A stretch of DNA of 64,000 bases from BOG-908 sp963751795 (lineage in GTDB: Bacteria; Pseudomonadota; Alphaproteobacteria; Acetobacterales; Acetobacteraceae). This document shows positions 35,077 through 43,325 of the stretch, one piece after another. Position 1 is the stretch's first letter, and every line of letters starts with the position of its first letter. The position numbers and the translations under genes were made by a program. The stretch covers positions 62,001-126,000 of the forward strand of contig CAVVVI010000003.1 in NCBI GenBank assembly GCA_963751795.1, read 5' to 3'. Under the pieces are notes generated by a model, which ran no database searches, was not told the DNA's origin, and worked only from the letters and a program-made list of their open reading frames with translations.

Positions 35077-36135
35077 ATGGACCATCCGTTGAAGACGTTG
35101 CCCCCTGGGCTGGACCCGCGTGCCGCGGCGGTGCTGCGCGAGATCGTGGAGCAGTATGTGGGCACCGGCGAGCCGGTGGGCAGCCGGACGCTGGCGCGGC
35201 GGCTGCCGATCGCGCTTTCGCCGGCGACGATCCGCAACGTGATGGCCGACCTGACCGAGGCGGGGCTGCTGTTCGCACCGCATGCCAGTGCGGGGCGGCT
35301 GCCGACGGACCGGGGGTTGCGGCTGTTCGTGGACGGGCTGCTGCAGTTCGGCGAGCTGACGGACGACGAGTGCCAGGCGATCAGCGGGCAGCTCGCCGCG
35401 CATGGGCGCAGCCTGCAGGACACGCTGGCGGATGCCTCGGCGATGCTGAGCGGACTGAGCCAGGCGGCCGGCATGGTGCTGGCGCCGAAATCGGACGGGG
35501 CGATCAAGCATATCGAGTTCGCGAGCCTGGGTTCGGGGCGGGCGCTGGTGATTCTGGTGGCGGCTGACGGGCAGGTGGAGAACCGGGTGATCGAGATCCC
35601 GCCCGGGCTGCCGCCTTCGGCGCTGACGGAGGCGGCCAACTACCTGAATGCGCGGGCGGCGGGGCGCAATCTGGCCGAGCTGCGGCGGACCGTGGCCGAG
35701 GAGATGGCGCAGGATCGCGGGCAGCTGGATCTGCTGGCGGCCGGCGTGGTGGAGGCGGGGCTGGCGACGTGGACGGCGGCTTCGGCGCGCGGCGGCAGCC
35801 TGATCGTGCGTGGGCAGAGCCGGCTGCTGGCCGATGTGACGCAGATTGCCAATCTGGCGGCGATCCAGGTGCTGTTCGACCGGCTGGAGACGCAGGAGAC
35901 GATGCTGCGGCTGCTGGAGCTGGCCGAGCAATCCGATGGCGTGCGGATCTTCATCGGCGCCGAGAGCGCGCTGTTCGGCAGCACCGGCGTGTCGATGATC
36001 GTGGCGCCGGCGCGCAATGCGGCGGACCGGATTGTGGGCGCGATCGGGGTGATCGGGCCCACGCGGATCAATTACGGCAAGATCATTCCCGTGGTGGATT
36101 ATACGGCGCGGGTGATCGGGCAGCTGCTCGGCTAG
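35077..36135 (+). CDS. hrcA: Heat-inducible transcription repressor HrcA
   Basis: 352 residues. N-terminal winged helix with GEPVGSRTLARR and LSPATIRNVMADLTEAGLL, then HASAGRLPTDRGLRLFVDGLL, the typical HrcA signature, and the GAF-like effector part ending GVIGPTRINYGKIIPVVDYTARVIG. It represses chaperone operons by binding CIRCE elements and is folded by GroEL. No CIRCE is visible near it or grpE here. Confidence 0.95.
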   Translation: MDHPLKTLPPGLDPRAAAVLREIVEQYVGTGEPVGSRTLARRLPIALSPATIRNVMADLTEAGLLFAPHASAGRLPTDRGLRLFVDGLLQFGELTDDECQAISGQLAAHGRSLQDTLADASAMLSGLSQAAGMVLAPKSDGAIKHIEFASLGSGRALVILVAADGQVENRVIEIPPGLPPSALTEAANYLNARAAGRNLAELRRTVAEEMAQDRGQLDLLAAGVVEAGLATWTAASARGGSLIVRGQSRLLADVTQIANLAAIQVLFDRLETQETMLRLLELAEQSDGVRIFIGAESALFGSTGVSMIVAPARNAADRIVGAIGVIGPTRINYGKIIPVVDYTARVIGQLLG

Positions 36136-36617
36136 GGTTTGACCAGCACGTGGCTTTCCTGCGCCTGGGTGTTGCAGGTGACGTTGTTGACGACCGTTTT
36201 GTAGGTGGCGGTATCCACGAAGGACCGGCTGTCGATATACTGGATCGTGTAGGCGAACGTGCCGGTGACCGCGGCGCCGCCGGGCAGGAAGGTTTGCACG
36301 TATTGCCCCGACCAGGTGGTGGCGCCGGCGGGCGGTGTGGCTGGGATGTAGCTGAACAGCTCGATGCTGTTGACGCCGGGTGCGTTGATGAAGACGCGGG
36401 CGGCGGCGCCGGTTTTGCCGGGGCCGGGGTAATTGTAGACGCCGGACAGGTAGGTGCCTTTCGGGATGACGCAGGCTGGGTCGGCGGCGGTGACGTAGCT
36501 TGTGAGCACGTAGTTGCCGGGCGCGGGCTGCGTGCTGGCGTGGGCCGGGCCGGCGGGGAGTGCGGCGGCGGCGAGGGATGCGAGGGCGGACAGGAAAGGC
36601 GGGGTGCGGACACGCAT
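36132..36617 (-). CDS. Exported protein of unknown function
   Basis: 161 residues, convergent with hrcA: their stops overlap by four bases. A signal peptide (FLSALASLAAAALPAGPAHA) leads into a mature beta-rich protein with two cysteines (DPAC and NVTC, probable disulfide) and a repeated 'YVTAADPAC.IPKGTYLSGVYNY' style. It lies between hrcA and grpE on the opposite strand. Family not recognised. Confidence 0.6.
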   Translation of the reverse strand: MRVRTPPFLSALASLAAAALPAGPAHASTQPAPGNYVLTSYVTAADPACVIPKGTYLSGVYNYPGPGKTGAAARVFINAPGVNSIELFSYIPATPPAGATTWSGQYVQTFLPGGAAVTGTFAYTIQYIDSRSFVDTATYKTVVNNVTCNTQAQESHVLVKP

Positions 36618-36882
36618 GGGCGTTGCCTCCGTGGGGCCCGGCGGCGTGGTGCGGAACCGCGCCGGGTGCTCGATGTTGGCGTGGGCAGTTTCATTTCTGC
36701 AAGCAGAAAGCAGGGTGTTTTGGCGTGCGCCGGGAAATGTGCAGCCTTAAGCTGGGTTTTTGGCTACGGGTGTATTCGGGCGCTTGGTGGGCAGGCTGGG
36801 CGGCGGGCCGGGGGGCGACCTTCGCGCCGGGCGGTGCGGGAGGGTCTTTCTTCGATCCGGTGGGAGCGTGTAAAGGCGCGGC

Positions 36883-37581
36883 ATGATCCGTCGTTTCTGG
36901 CATGTGCTGAAGTATTTCCGCGCCGCGCGCGTTCGTTCGCGGGCCGAACTGGATGCGGCGCTGGCGCGGGCGCCGGGGTATATCGTGGTGGAGGGGACCG
37001 ACGCGTTGCGGGCCTATGCGGCGAGCCTGGCGTATCGCGGCGGGCAGGAGGCGGCGGCGTTGGAGGCGGCACCGGTGGAGGTTGCCGCACCGGCTTACAT
37101 GGTGGTGCCGACGGTGGGGCGGATCCGCGACGGCTACCGGCAGCGGCCGACGGCGGAGCGGCCCGAGGGCGAGCGGCGGCGGCGGAGCGGGCGGCGGCGC
37201 GACCGGGCGCCCGTGCAGGCAGGGCTCGCGACGGTGGTGGCGGCCGCGGTGGGGCTGCTGGCGCTGCTGGGGGCCGAGTGGCTGCTATGGCCGAGCACCG
37301 ACCCCGAGCTGGTGCGTGGACCGCATCATGTGGTGGTGCCGATGCGCCGGGGCGTGGTGGCGGCGTTGCCGACGCAGGCGCCGCCGCCACCGCCGCTGAC
37401 GCTGCAGCAGGAGGTGATCCGCGTGGTGATACCGCTGCTGGTGCTGCTGGCGCTGGGTGCGCTGGTGTTTCTGGCCTGGGAGGCGGTGGGGCCGGGGCGG
37501 ACGGCGCGGGTGAGCTGGCGGGTGGATTACCGGGTGCCGGGGCGGCTGGTGATGGCGCGGGTGCGCACGCGGGTGGCCTGA
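36883..37581 (+). CDS. Two-pass membrane protein of unknown function
   Basis: 232 residues from ATG 36883, AAAGG upstream. An N-terminal soluble part starts with MIRRFWHVLKYFRAARVRSRAELDAALARAPGYIVVEG (written in pieces: helical, basic), followed by an Arg-rich stretch RRRRSGRRRDR, a membrane segment (about 107-126), a proline-rich loop, a second membrane segment (about 185-203) and a short tail. It lies between hrcA and grpE on the same strand, about 93 bases before grpE. No family recognised. Confidence 0.6.
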   Translation: MIRRFWHVLKYFRAARVRSRAELDAALARAPGYIVVEGTDALRAYAASLAYRGGQEAAALEAAPVEVAAPAYMVVPTVGRIRDGYRQRPTAERPEGERRRRSGRRRDRAPVQAGLATVVAAAVGLLALLGAEWLLWPSTDPELVRGPHHVVVPMRRGVVAALPTQAPPPPPLTLQQEVIRVVIPLLVLLALGALVFLAWEAVGPGRTARVSWRVDYRVPGRLVMARVRTRVA

Positions 37582-37674
37582 GGTGGGCTTGGCGGCTGGC
37601 GTGTTGGTTGGGCCCCGGGGTGAAGCGGCGGCGGGGCTCTTGTCGCGTGTTGGCGGATCGCCTACCTGCGGGCC

Positions 37675-38244
37675 ATGAGCGAATCGTCTGAACACACCGA
37701 GACGGCCGGCGCGCAGGCCGGGCCCGATGCCCTGATGAGCGAGGCCGCGCGGCGGATTGCCGAGCTGGAGGCCGAGCGCGACGACATGCGCGATCGCTGG
37801 ATGCGAGCCGAGGCGGAGGCGCAGAACATCCGTGCGCGCGGCAAGCGCGAGGTGGATGAGACGCGGCAGTTCGCCGTGCAGAAATTTGCCAAGGACGTGG
37901 TGGAGGCGGCGGAAAATCTGCGGCGCGGGTTGGCCAGCCTGCCGGCGCAGGCGCCCGGCGAGCCGGAGATCGTGACCAAGCTGCGCGACGGGTTCGAGGG
38001 TGTGGAGCGCAGCTTCGTGGCGCTGCTGGAGCGCAACGCCATCGTGGCCGACGATCCGGTGGGCAAGCCGTTCGACGCCAATCTGCACCAGGCGATGGCC
38101 GAGCAGCCGAGTGCCGAGCATGCGCCGGGCACGGTGGTGCAGTCCTGGAGCCGGGCGTGGACATTGAACGGGCGGCTTTTGCGGCCGGCGATGGTGGTGG
38201 TGGCCAAGGGCGACGCTGCCGTGGGTGTGGATACGCAGGCTTAG
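37675..38244 (+). CDS. grpE: Nucleotide exchange factor GrpE
   Basis: 189 residues. A long coiled-coil (AARRIAELEAERDDMRDRWM, RAEAEAQNIRARGKREVDE) precedes the C-terminal beta-wing with GKPFDANLHQAMAEQ and RLLRPAMVVVAKG, the GrpE signature. Exchanges ADP on DnaK. hrcA lies 1.5 kb upstream rather than adjacent. The composite repeat B begins 34 bases after the stop. Confidence 0.95.
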   Translation: MSESSEHTETAGAQAGPDALMSEAARRIAELEAERDDMRDRWMRAEAEAQNIRARGKREVDETRQFAVQKFAKDVVEAAENLRRGLASLPAQAPGEPEIVTKLRDGFEGVERSFVALLERNAIVADDPVGKPFDANLHQAMAEQPSAEHAPGTVVQSWSRAWTLNGRLLRPAMVVVAKGDAAVGVDTQA

Positions 38245-38277
38245 CCACGCCTTTTTTGCTTTGGTTCGCCGAGAGCG

Positions 38278-38397
38278 AAGGCAAGGGGCTTTGCCCCTTG
38301 ACCCCATCAAAGGCGAGCTTTTGAAATCCAAGACTTAGGAATTGGGGGTTTGGGGTTTCAAACCCCAACGGGGTCCAGGGGCAGAGCCCCTGGCCTT
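38278..38397. repeat. Composite hairpin repeat B, copy 1 (inverted)
   Basis: About 120 bp made of consecutive hairpins: CAAGGGGC/GCCCCTTG, CAAAGGCGAGCTTTTG, GGGGTTTcaAACCCC and CCAGGGGC/GCCCCTGG. The same units in reverse order occur at 50413-50535 and 56518-56628, and a partial copy at 44324-44370. It separates convergent grpE and the CHAP gene. Confidence 0.8.
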
Positions 38398-38405
38398 ATT
38401 CGGAA

Positions 38406-39116
38406 TTAACGGAGACCGCGGCTAGGCGCGTCGAAGGTGAGGGCGCTGGTTGGGGTGAGGTCCAGCGGGCGGGTCGGTTCGGGGGCTTCGGCGACTTCGA
38501 GGGCCGCGGCGTGGCGGCGGCGGGCGCGCAGATCGGCTGGCGCCGGGTCGAGCACCGGCATCGGGGCGTGGGTGACGTTGGCGACCAGGGTGCCGGCATC
38601 GGGGCGCGGGTAGATGAAGCCGTGGGTGGGGTAGATGCTGCCGAAGGCGCCGCCATGGCCGAGCTGGACGCGGACGGCGCTCCAGTCGTTGTCTTCGGAG
38701 ACGTCCTTCACCTCGATGTCGCGGGCGATGCCGTTGCTGTTCCAGTGGCTCTGGTCGATGACGATGGTGCGGCTGTCCTGGATGCCGGAGACGACGGCGA
38801 CGTGGCCGAGCGGCATGCGGCCGTTGGGGCGGAAGCTGAGGACGCTGCCGGATTCGGGGCGGCTGCCGCGCTGGTAGATGCCGGCGGCGTTGGACCACCA
38901 GTCGCGGGCGTTGCCGGAGATTTCGATGCCGGCATCCTGCTTGGCGAAGGCGACGCACTGGATGACGCGGGCGGGGTTGGCTTCGTTGGCGTAGCGGGCG
39001 GTGTGGCGGGCCCAGCCGTGGTGGCGGTAATGAGCGGCGGCGGGGCTGGCGCCGGCCAGGGCGGTGCCTGCAACCATAGCGATCAACAATGTGAGGCTTT
39101 TCCCGCCAGCGAACAT
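38406..39116 (-). CDS. Exported CHAP-domain protein
   Basis: 236 residues from ATG 39116, chosen for ACGGAG six bases upstream. Signal peptide (LTLLIAMVAGTALAGASPAAA) then a CHAP cysteine-peptidase/amidase domain: C54 in VIQCVAFAKQ, DWWSNAAGIYQRG, GSVLSFRP and H105 in GHVAVVSGI, with IVIDQSHWN. CHAP enzymes cleave peptidoglycan stem peptides; some are lipoprotein or Tat-linked. A C-terminal low-complexity tail follows. Likely periplasmic wall hydrolase. Confidence 0.82.
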   Translation of the reverse strand: MFAGGKSLTLLIAMVAGTALAGASPAAAHYRHHGWARHTARYANEANPARVIQCVAFAKQDAGIEISGNARDWWSNAAGIYQRGSRPESGSVLSFRPNGRMPLGHVAVVSGIQDSRTIVIDQSHWNSNGIARDIEVKDVSEDNDWSAVRVQLGHGGAFGSIYPTHGFIYPRPDAGTLVANVTHAPMPVLDPAPADLRARRRHAAALEVAEAPEPTRPLDLTPTSALTFDAPSRGLR

Positions 39117-39351
39117 GCAAACTCCGTCATCAGTCACCAAAGGCGGAGAAATCGGTAACAACGCCGGTGCAACCCTGGCAACCGATTAGATCACGGCTCA
39201 GCGATTTCTGCATGCATTAGGCGGTTTCGGGTTGTGCGTGTGGGCTGGTTTTAGGTTTGTTGTCCTAAAACCGCGGTTTTTTCCGAAATTGAAACAGTGT
39301 GTAATTTTTGTGTGGCGATTGTGCCGGCGCGTGGCGCGGGTGCCACAACGC

Positions 39352-39702
39352 CTATTTGCAGGTGGTGACCATGATTTCGACCAGGTAGGCCGGGTCGGCC
39401 AAGGCGGCCTGGACGGCAACGCGGGCGGGGGCGCAGCCGGCGGGCAGCCAGGCGGCCCAGACCTCGTTGAGGGCGGTGCGGTCGGCTATATCCTTGAGCC
39501 AGATCTGGGCCTGCAGGATGCGGGTGTTGTCGGTGCCGTGCAGCTCGAGCAGCTCGTCGAGCTGGGCGAGCACGTCGCGGGTTTGGCCGACGATGTCGAG
39601 CGAGGTGTCGCGGGCGACCAGGCCCTGGGTGAAGACGAAGCCGTGATATTCGACGGCGCGGGCGAGGATGGCGCTGGGCTCGGTGCGGATGATGCGGCTC
39701 AT
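39352..39702 (-). CDS. RidA family protein (YjgF/YER057c/UK114)
   Basis: 116 residues from ATG 39702. RidA-type trimeric fold: FVFTQGLVARDT, DVLAQLDELLELHGTDNTRI, WAAWLPAGCAPARVAVQAAL with the conserved Arg, and EIMVTTCK. Family members deaminate reactive enamines or imines. A lipoprotein gene starts 24 bases upstream on the same strand. Confidence 0.88.
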   Translation of the reverse strand: MSRIIRTEPSAILARAVEYHGFVFTQGLVARDTSLDIVGQTRDVLAQLDELLELHGTDNTRILQAQIWLKDIADRTALNEVWAAWLPAGCAPARVAVQAALADPAYLVEIMVTTCK

Positions 39703-39725
39703 GGCTGGGTTCCTGGGCTGGGGGT

Positions 39726-40130
39726 TTAGGGGGTGTTGCCGACGCCGTGGGCCGGCGAGGCGGCGGGTGCGGTGGTGGCGGGCGGGGCCGTCTCGCTGGC
39801 GCCCTGGTGGCGGACGCAATCGTCCACGCGTGTTTGATGGCTGTACTCGTCGGCCAGGCCGTCGGACGGGGTGGTGGGTTGGCCGCTGCCGGAGAACGGC
39901 GTGTCGCGGGTGTCGCGTTCGGAGATCTGGTAGCGGTTCTGGGCCGCGTAGACGCGGTCGGCTTCCGAGCGGCAGCCTTGCAGGGTTTCGCGTTCGGCCG
40001 GCGATTGCGGGCCGGGGAAGCTGCAGGCGGCGAGCGCCAGGGCGGCCAGGGAGGCGGCCGCGGCGGGGGCGAGACGGCGGGGGCGGCGCCGGATGGGGGC
40101 GGCCGGGCGGGTGCGAGGCGGGTTGATCAT
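39726..40130 (-). CDS. Putative lipoprotein
   Basis: 134 residues from ATG 40130, which overlaps the upstream stop by ATGA. The signal ends in a lipobox: SLAALALAACSF with the lipidated Cys near residue 36. The mature part is short, polar and low-complexity toward the end. Tightly coupled to the gene upstream; function unknown. Confidence 0.6.
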   Translation of the reverse strand: MINPPRTRPAAPIRRRPRRLAPAAAASLAALALAACSFPGPQSPAERETLQGCRSEADRVYAAQNRYQISERDTRDTPFSGSGQPTTPSDGLADEYSHQTRVDDCVRHQGASETAPPATTAPAASPAHGVGNTP

Positions 40131-40615
40131 GGCGATGGGGCTCCTGGGGGGGTGGCCTGCAGGCGGGCGCGGAACCCTGCCTCGTCGAAGCGTGCGTCAT
40201 CGTTCAGGCGGGCTTCGGCCGCAAGCCTGAGCAGCGCGGGCGAGAGGGCGGCGTGGCGGGTGCGGCCGACCAGGCCGGCGGCCCAGGGGGCGCGGGCCAG
40301 CAGGTCGATCAGGGCCAGCAGGCGCAGGCAGGTGGACAGGCCGGTGCGGGTGTGCAGGCCCATCGCGTGGTCCACGGCGCCGGCCCAGCACTGGGCGTCG
40401 GCATCGCGCAAGGCGAGGCAGGTGCTGCCGCCATCGGGCGCGCGGAAGCGGAAGGCGCGCGCCGTGCTCCAGCTGGCCGATTGGGCGGCGTGGCGGGCGG
40501 CATCCCAGGCGGCGGCGAGATCGCGGCTGCGGACGGGGGGCAGTTCGCCGGGGAGGTGGGCCACGAGATAGGTGAGGGTACCATCGGGCGCGGTGGCCAC
40601 TTCAATCGGAGGCAT
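40127..40615 (-). CDS. Protein of unknown function
   Basis: 162 residues from ATG 40615. Mixed alpha/beta composition, alanine-rich with Trp and Cys residues (CLALRDADAQCWAGAVDHAMGL, LSTCLRLLALIDLLARAPW). No motif or family recognised. Its stop overlaps the lipoprotein start (ATGA), so the two genes form an operon. Confidence 0.5.
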   Translation of the reverse strand: MPPIEVATAPDGTLTYLVAHLPGELPPVRSRDLAAAWDAARHAAQSASWSTARAFRFRAPDGGSTCLALRDADAQCWAGAVDHAMGLHTRTGLSTCLRLLALIDLLARAPWAAGLVGRTRHAALSPALLRLAAEARLNDDARFDEAGFRARLQATPPGAPSP

Positions 40616-40904
40616 CAGGGGCGGGGTGGGAAGCGTGCATGGGTTGGCCTGGGTGTGCGTGCGGGGATGTGGTTGTGCGGGGGGTGGGTTGTGAGGGTGG
40701 GTGGGCGATGCGGCGTGCCGGGGCCGCCGCGGGCGCGCGGGTGGCCGCCGCCGTGCGGGCCGGGCGTTCTGGCCGGGTCAGCGGGCGGGGGCGGGTGGGG
40801 GTGGGGCGTCGTAGCCGGCGTGCAGGGTGGCGGCTGTGGTGCGGGATTGTTGAACGCGAGGGTGGGGCGTGCGTTGCGGGGAGTGGACATCAAGGAGAGC
40901 GTGC

Positions 40905-41291
40905 ATGGACAAGACCGTGGCTGGCCTGCTGGGCGCCGTGGGAGCGCTGGCGGGGATGGCGCCGGGGGCGCAGGCGGCGCCGCTGGATTATGCGGCGGCG
41001 TTGCAGGCTTCGTCCTACGCCGACCTGCTCAAGCCCATTCCGAATGCCGCGGCTTTGTGGCGCGCTTCGGCGCAGGTCGATCCGGGGAGCGTGCCGGAGG
41101 CGGCCCCTGAGGGTGGGGTGCAGGAGGTGCAGTACCATGACCACCACCACCATCATCATCACCAGTATCACCGCTACCATCGCCGGCACCGGCACGTGGT
41201 GGTGGTAGCGCCCGAGGGCGGGCCGTATGCCCATCACCACCACCATCATCACCACCATGCCGCCGTAGTGGTGGTGCCGCCGCAGCAATAG
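40905..41291 (+). CDS. Histidine-rich exported protein
   Basis: 128 residues from ATG 40905, AGGAGAG nine bases upstream; an upstream in-frame start exists but lacks a site. Signal peptide (VAGLLGAVGALAGMAPGAQAAP) then PLDYAAALQASSYADLLKPI, and a C-terminal half with two histidine clusters: seven consecutive His after HD, then a second run of nine His, separated by HxH/RH pairs. Such tails bind Ni, Zn or Cu; a periplasmic metal sink or chaperone is plausible. A terminator-like hairpin follows. Confidence 0.65.
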   Translation: MDKTVAGLLGAVGALAGMAPGAQAAPLDYAAALQASSYADLLKPIPNAAALWRASAQVDPGSVPEAAPEGGVQEVQYHDHHHHHHHQYHRYHRRHRHVVVVAPEGGPYAHHHHHHHHHAAVVVVPPQQ

Positions 41292-41302
41292 TGGCGGGGG
41301 GT

Positions 41303-41328
41303 GCGGCCCGGCTTGGGTGCCGGGCTGC
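41303..41328 (+). terminator. Hairpin after the His-rich gene
   Basis: GCGGCCCGGC / GCCGGGCTGC with a 6-base loop (one G:T pair) begins 11 bases past the stop and immediately precedes the convergent gene end. Could serve both genes. Confidence 0.5.
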
Positions 41329-41331
41329 GCC

Positions 41332-42051
41332 TCAGGTGTTTTTCGCGGATTTGGCGGCGCCGAAGATGCGCCGGTAGGTGCCGTCGAAGACGGTGTTGGT
41401 GGACGACGTCCATTGCGTGTCGGCCGAGAGGGTGTTGCGGCTGGCGTAGATGCGGCGCGATTGCAGCTCGCGTTCGGCGGCTTCGTCCTCAGTCATGGCG
41501 GCGAGCTCGATCTTGTCGTCGGGCAGGACGGTGGTGACGAGCATGAAGGGGGCGCCGGGGCGGAAGATGTGCGTCTGGCCTTCGAGCGGCGATTTGAAGA
41601 CGACGAAGAACACCATCGGCCACCAGGCGCGGATGATGGCCGGGACGGCGATGGGCACGGTGCCGGTAGGGTCGGTGTAGAAGCTGGGGTGGGTTTCGAC
41701 CTTGATGGCGTGCGGGTCGTCCACTTTCATGTCGATGAGTATTTGATAGGTGTAGTATTCGCGGCCGAAGCTGCGGAAGGGTGGCAGCTGTGCGCCGGGG
41801 ACGAGCGGTTCGTCGAAGACGCCTTCGAAGACGAGCGCGCCCTGGCGGGTGCTGACGTGCAGTTCGTGATCGTAGGGGAAGCAGAGTTCGAGGCCGTTGC
41901 GGGCGGCTTCGGAGAACGGGATGCAGTGCCAGGGGTATTCGTGCGAGCCGTTGGCCCGCGGGTCGGGTTGGCCGGCCCAGCCGGGGACGCTGAGCTGGGT
42001 GCGGCGGGGGTGCAGGTTGGGGTGGACGGCGCGGTATTTGACGGTTGGCAT
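41332..42051 (-). CDS. Conserved protein of unknown function (DUF6065-like)
   Basis: 239 residues from ATG 42051. No signal or membrane segment. A beta-rich N-terminal domain with HEYPWHCIPFSEAARNGLELCFPYDHELHV and a central PMVFFVVFKSPLEGQTHIFRPGAPFMLVTTVLP (quoted here only in parts as landmarks) recall the DUF6065 group, in which related sequences recognise 'CIPFxxANxxGW'. Assignment is tentative. It is convergent with the His-rich gene. Confidence 0.5.
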   Translation of the reverse strand: MPTVKYRAVHPNLHPRRTQLSVPGWAGQPDPRANGSHEYPWHCIPFSEAARNGLELCFPYDHELHVSTRQGALVFEGVFDEPLVPGAQLPPFRSFGREYYTYQILIDMKVDDPHAIKVETHPSFYTDPTGTVPIAVPAIIRAWWPMVFFVVFKSPLEGQTHIFRPGAPFMLVTTVLPDDKIELAAMTEDEAAERELQSRRIYASRNTLSADTQWTSSTNTVFDGTYRRIFGAAKSAKNT

Positions 42052-42260
42052 GGTGGGTTGGTGGGGTTTTCGGGGCGGTTAGGCAAGTGGTGGTTGCAGG
42101 AAAGGGAAAAGCCGGTCCGGCTGCAAGCAACTTAAGTGTTGGTGACACTGGGCGATTTTTGCAAAACTATGCGACCAACATGACCGGGTCACTCGGGCAT
42201 ACGAACATAGACCCATGAATGTTGGACTAATGCGCTTAGTAGTATCTTCACGCACTTGGC

Positions 42261-43325
42261 CTAGCAATGTTTCTTTAAAAGAAAAAGAAATTCGCGACAT
42301 GGCTCCTGAGCGTCGCGCAACCATTCATTGGTCGACGTCATGCCGGCCATAACATTCTTTTTATAATCGATCTCAATGACATGATTTAGCTCCCCGGTCT
42401 CCTTCAAAACTTCATTCAGCTCTGCTGCAGTTGCCCTGCCGCCAGAGCTATAGGAAAGGATTATGTGTTTAGATGGAGTATGCCTTAGTAGACCGTGGAT
42501 GGCTTCGACAGCCAAGTAACGGCCAGTGTCGCCTTTACGAAATTCTTCGAACCGAGACCCGGCGATTGTATCTCGGCTGTCCTTCCGTCGACTTACCTTA
42601 CCAAAAACCTCAGGTCGATCGTTAAGGCAAATCGTCGTCCAGAGGTGGTAGTAAGCTGAATATCGGACCCGCGAAGGCGGCATTTTCTCGTTGTTAGACC
42701 CGTAGGGTGGGTCGTAATAGGTCAGCTCAGCCTGACACTCAGAAGCAGCGTCGAGGACATCGAGCCGCTGTACGTGGTGAGCGGCCTCACTTTCGATTAT
42801 TTCGGGCACCTTCAAAACCATCTCCTTAAAAGAGCGAGGTGACCAGTCCCGAAGGTAGGAAGAAAAATGGCCTAGGGTATTGTCGACTTGGTCGAGCGCC
42901 AAAATCAAGCTGGTGATCGCAACAGACTTTGTAACCGGATCAAGGGCGAGTTTGTCTACCTCCTCGCGAATAGCATCCAACTTTCTGGTATTATGCAACT
43001 GCCACGGAAACTTAACAGTATCGCCCTCGGCACGAACAATGTTTGGATCGCCACCATAAAGGGCACTGAACCAACCTTCAGCAGGTTTGCACGCGTTCAG
43101 ATGCTTTATTAGATTGTAATAGTTGGACTTCTTCCCTCCTTGCAAATAGCATCGGCCCAACACCTCTGACCACGCTGCCTGGTCATTCGACACAACCTCA
43201 TAATTAGAGCGTGCAAACGCTTGAGATACGCGCGTCGAACCGGAAAATCCGTCAAAAACACGTCGAGCGCCAGTCTGCTTTGCAAGCCAGAGGATTTGCC
43301 GCGTTGAAGTGCATTTGCCGCAGCG
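42261..43325 (-). CDS. DNA adenine methyltransferase, D12 class, of a type II R-M system
   Basis: The frame is open from 43325 to 42261. Motif I (VFDGFSGS) is encoded at 43236-43259 and motif IV (DPPYGSNN) about 150 residues later, as in N6-adenine methyltransferases of the D12 group. The first usable start in the frame is GTG 43193, which lies after motif I and would exclude the SAM-binding loop. So the true start lies elsewhere, or the frame was joined to the upstream endonuclease. Lower GC suggests acquisition. C-terminal half contains AGMTSTNEWLRD and FLFLLKKHC. Confidence 0.72.
   Translation of the reverse strand, partial: RCGKCTSTRQILWLAKQTGARRVFDGFSGSTRVSQAFARSNYEVVSNDQAAWSEVLGRCYLQGGKKSNYYNLIKHLNACKPAEGWFSALYGGDPNIVRAEGDTVKFPWQLHNTRKLDAIREEVDKLALDPVTKSVAITSLILALDQVDNTLGHFSSYLRDWSPRSFKEMVLKVPEIIESEAAHHVQRLDVLDAASECQAELTYYDPPYGSNNEKMPPSRVRYSAYYHLWTTICLNDRPEVFGKVSRRKDSRDTIAGSRFEEFRKGDTGRYLAVEAIHGLLRHTPSKHIILSYSSGGRATAAELNEVLKETGELNHVIEIDYKKNVMAGMTSTNEWLRDAQEPCREFLFLLKKHC

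Noticed and set aside
37582..37674. A heat-shock (sigma-32-type) promoter before grpE
   Set aside because: A CTTGTC and CCTACCT can be found, but spacing and sequence fit too poorly to support a call.
40616..40904. A coding region upstream of the His-rich gene
   Set aside because: The only open frames are Pro/His-rich or Gly/Arg-rich artefacts of GC content.
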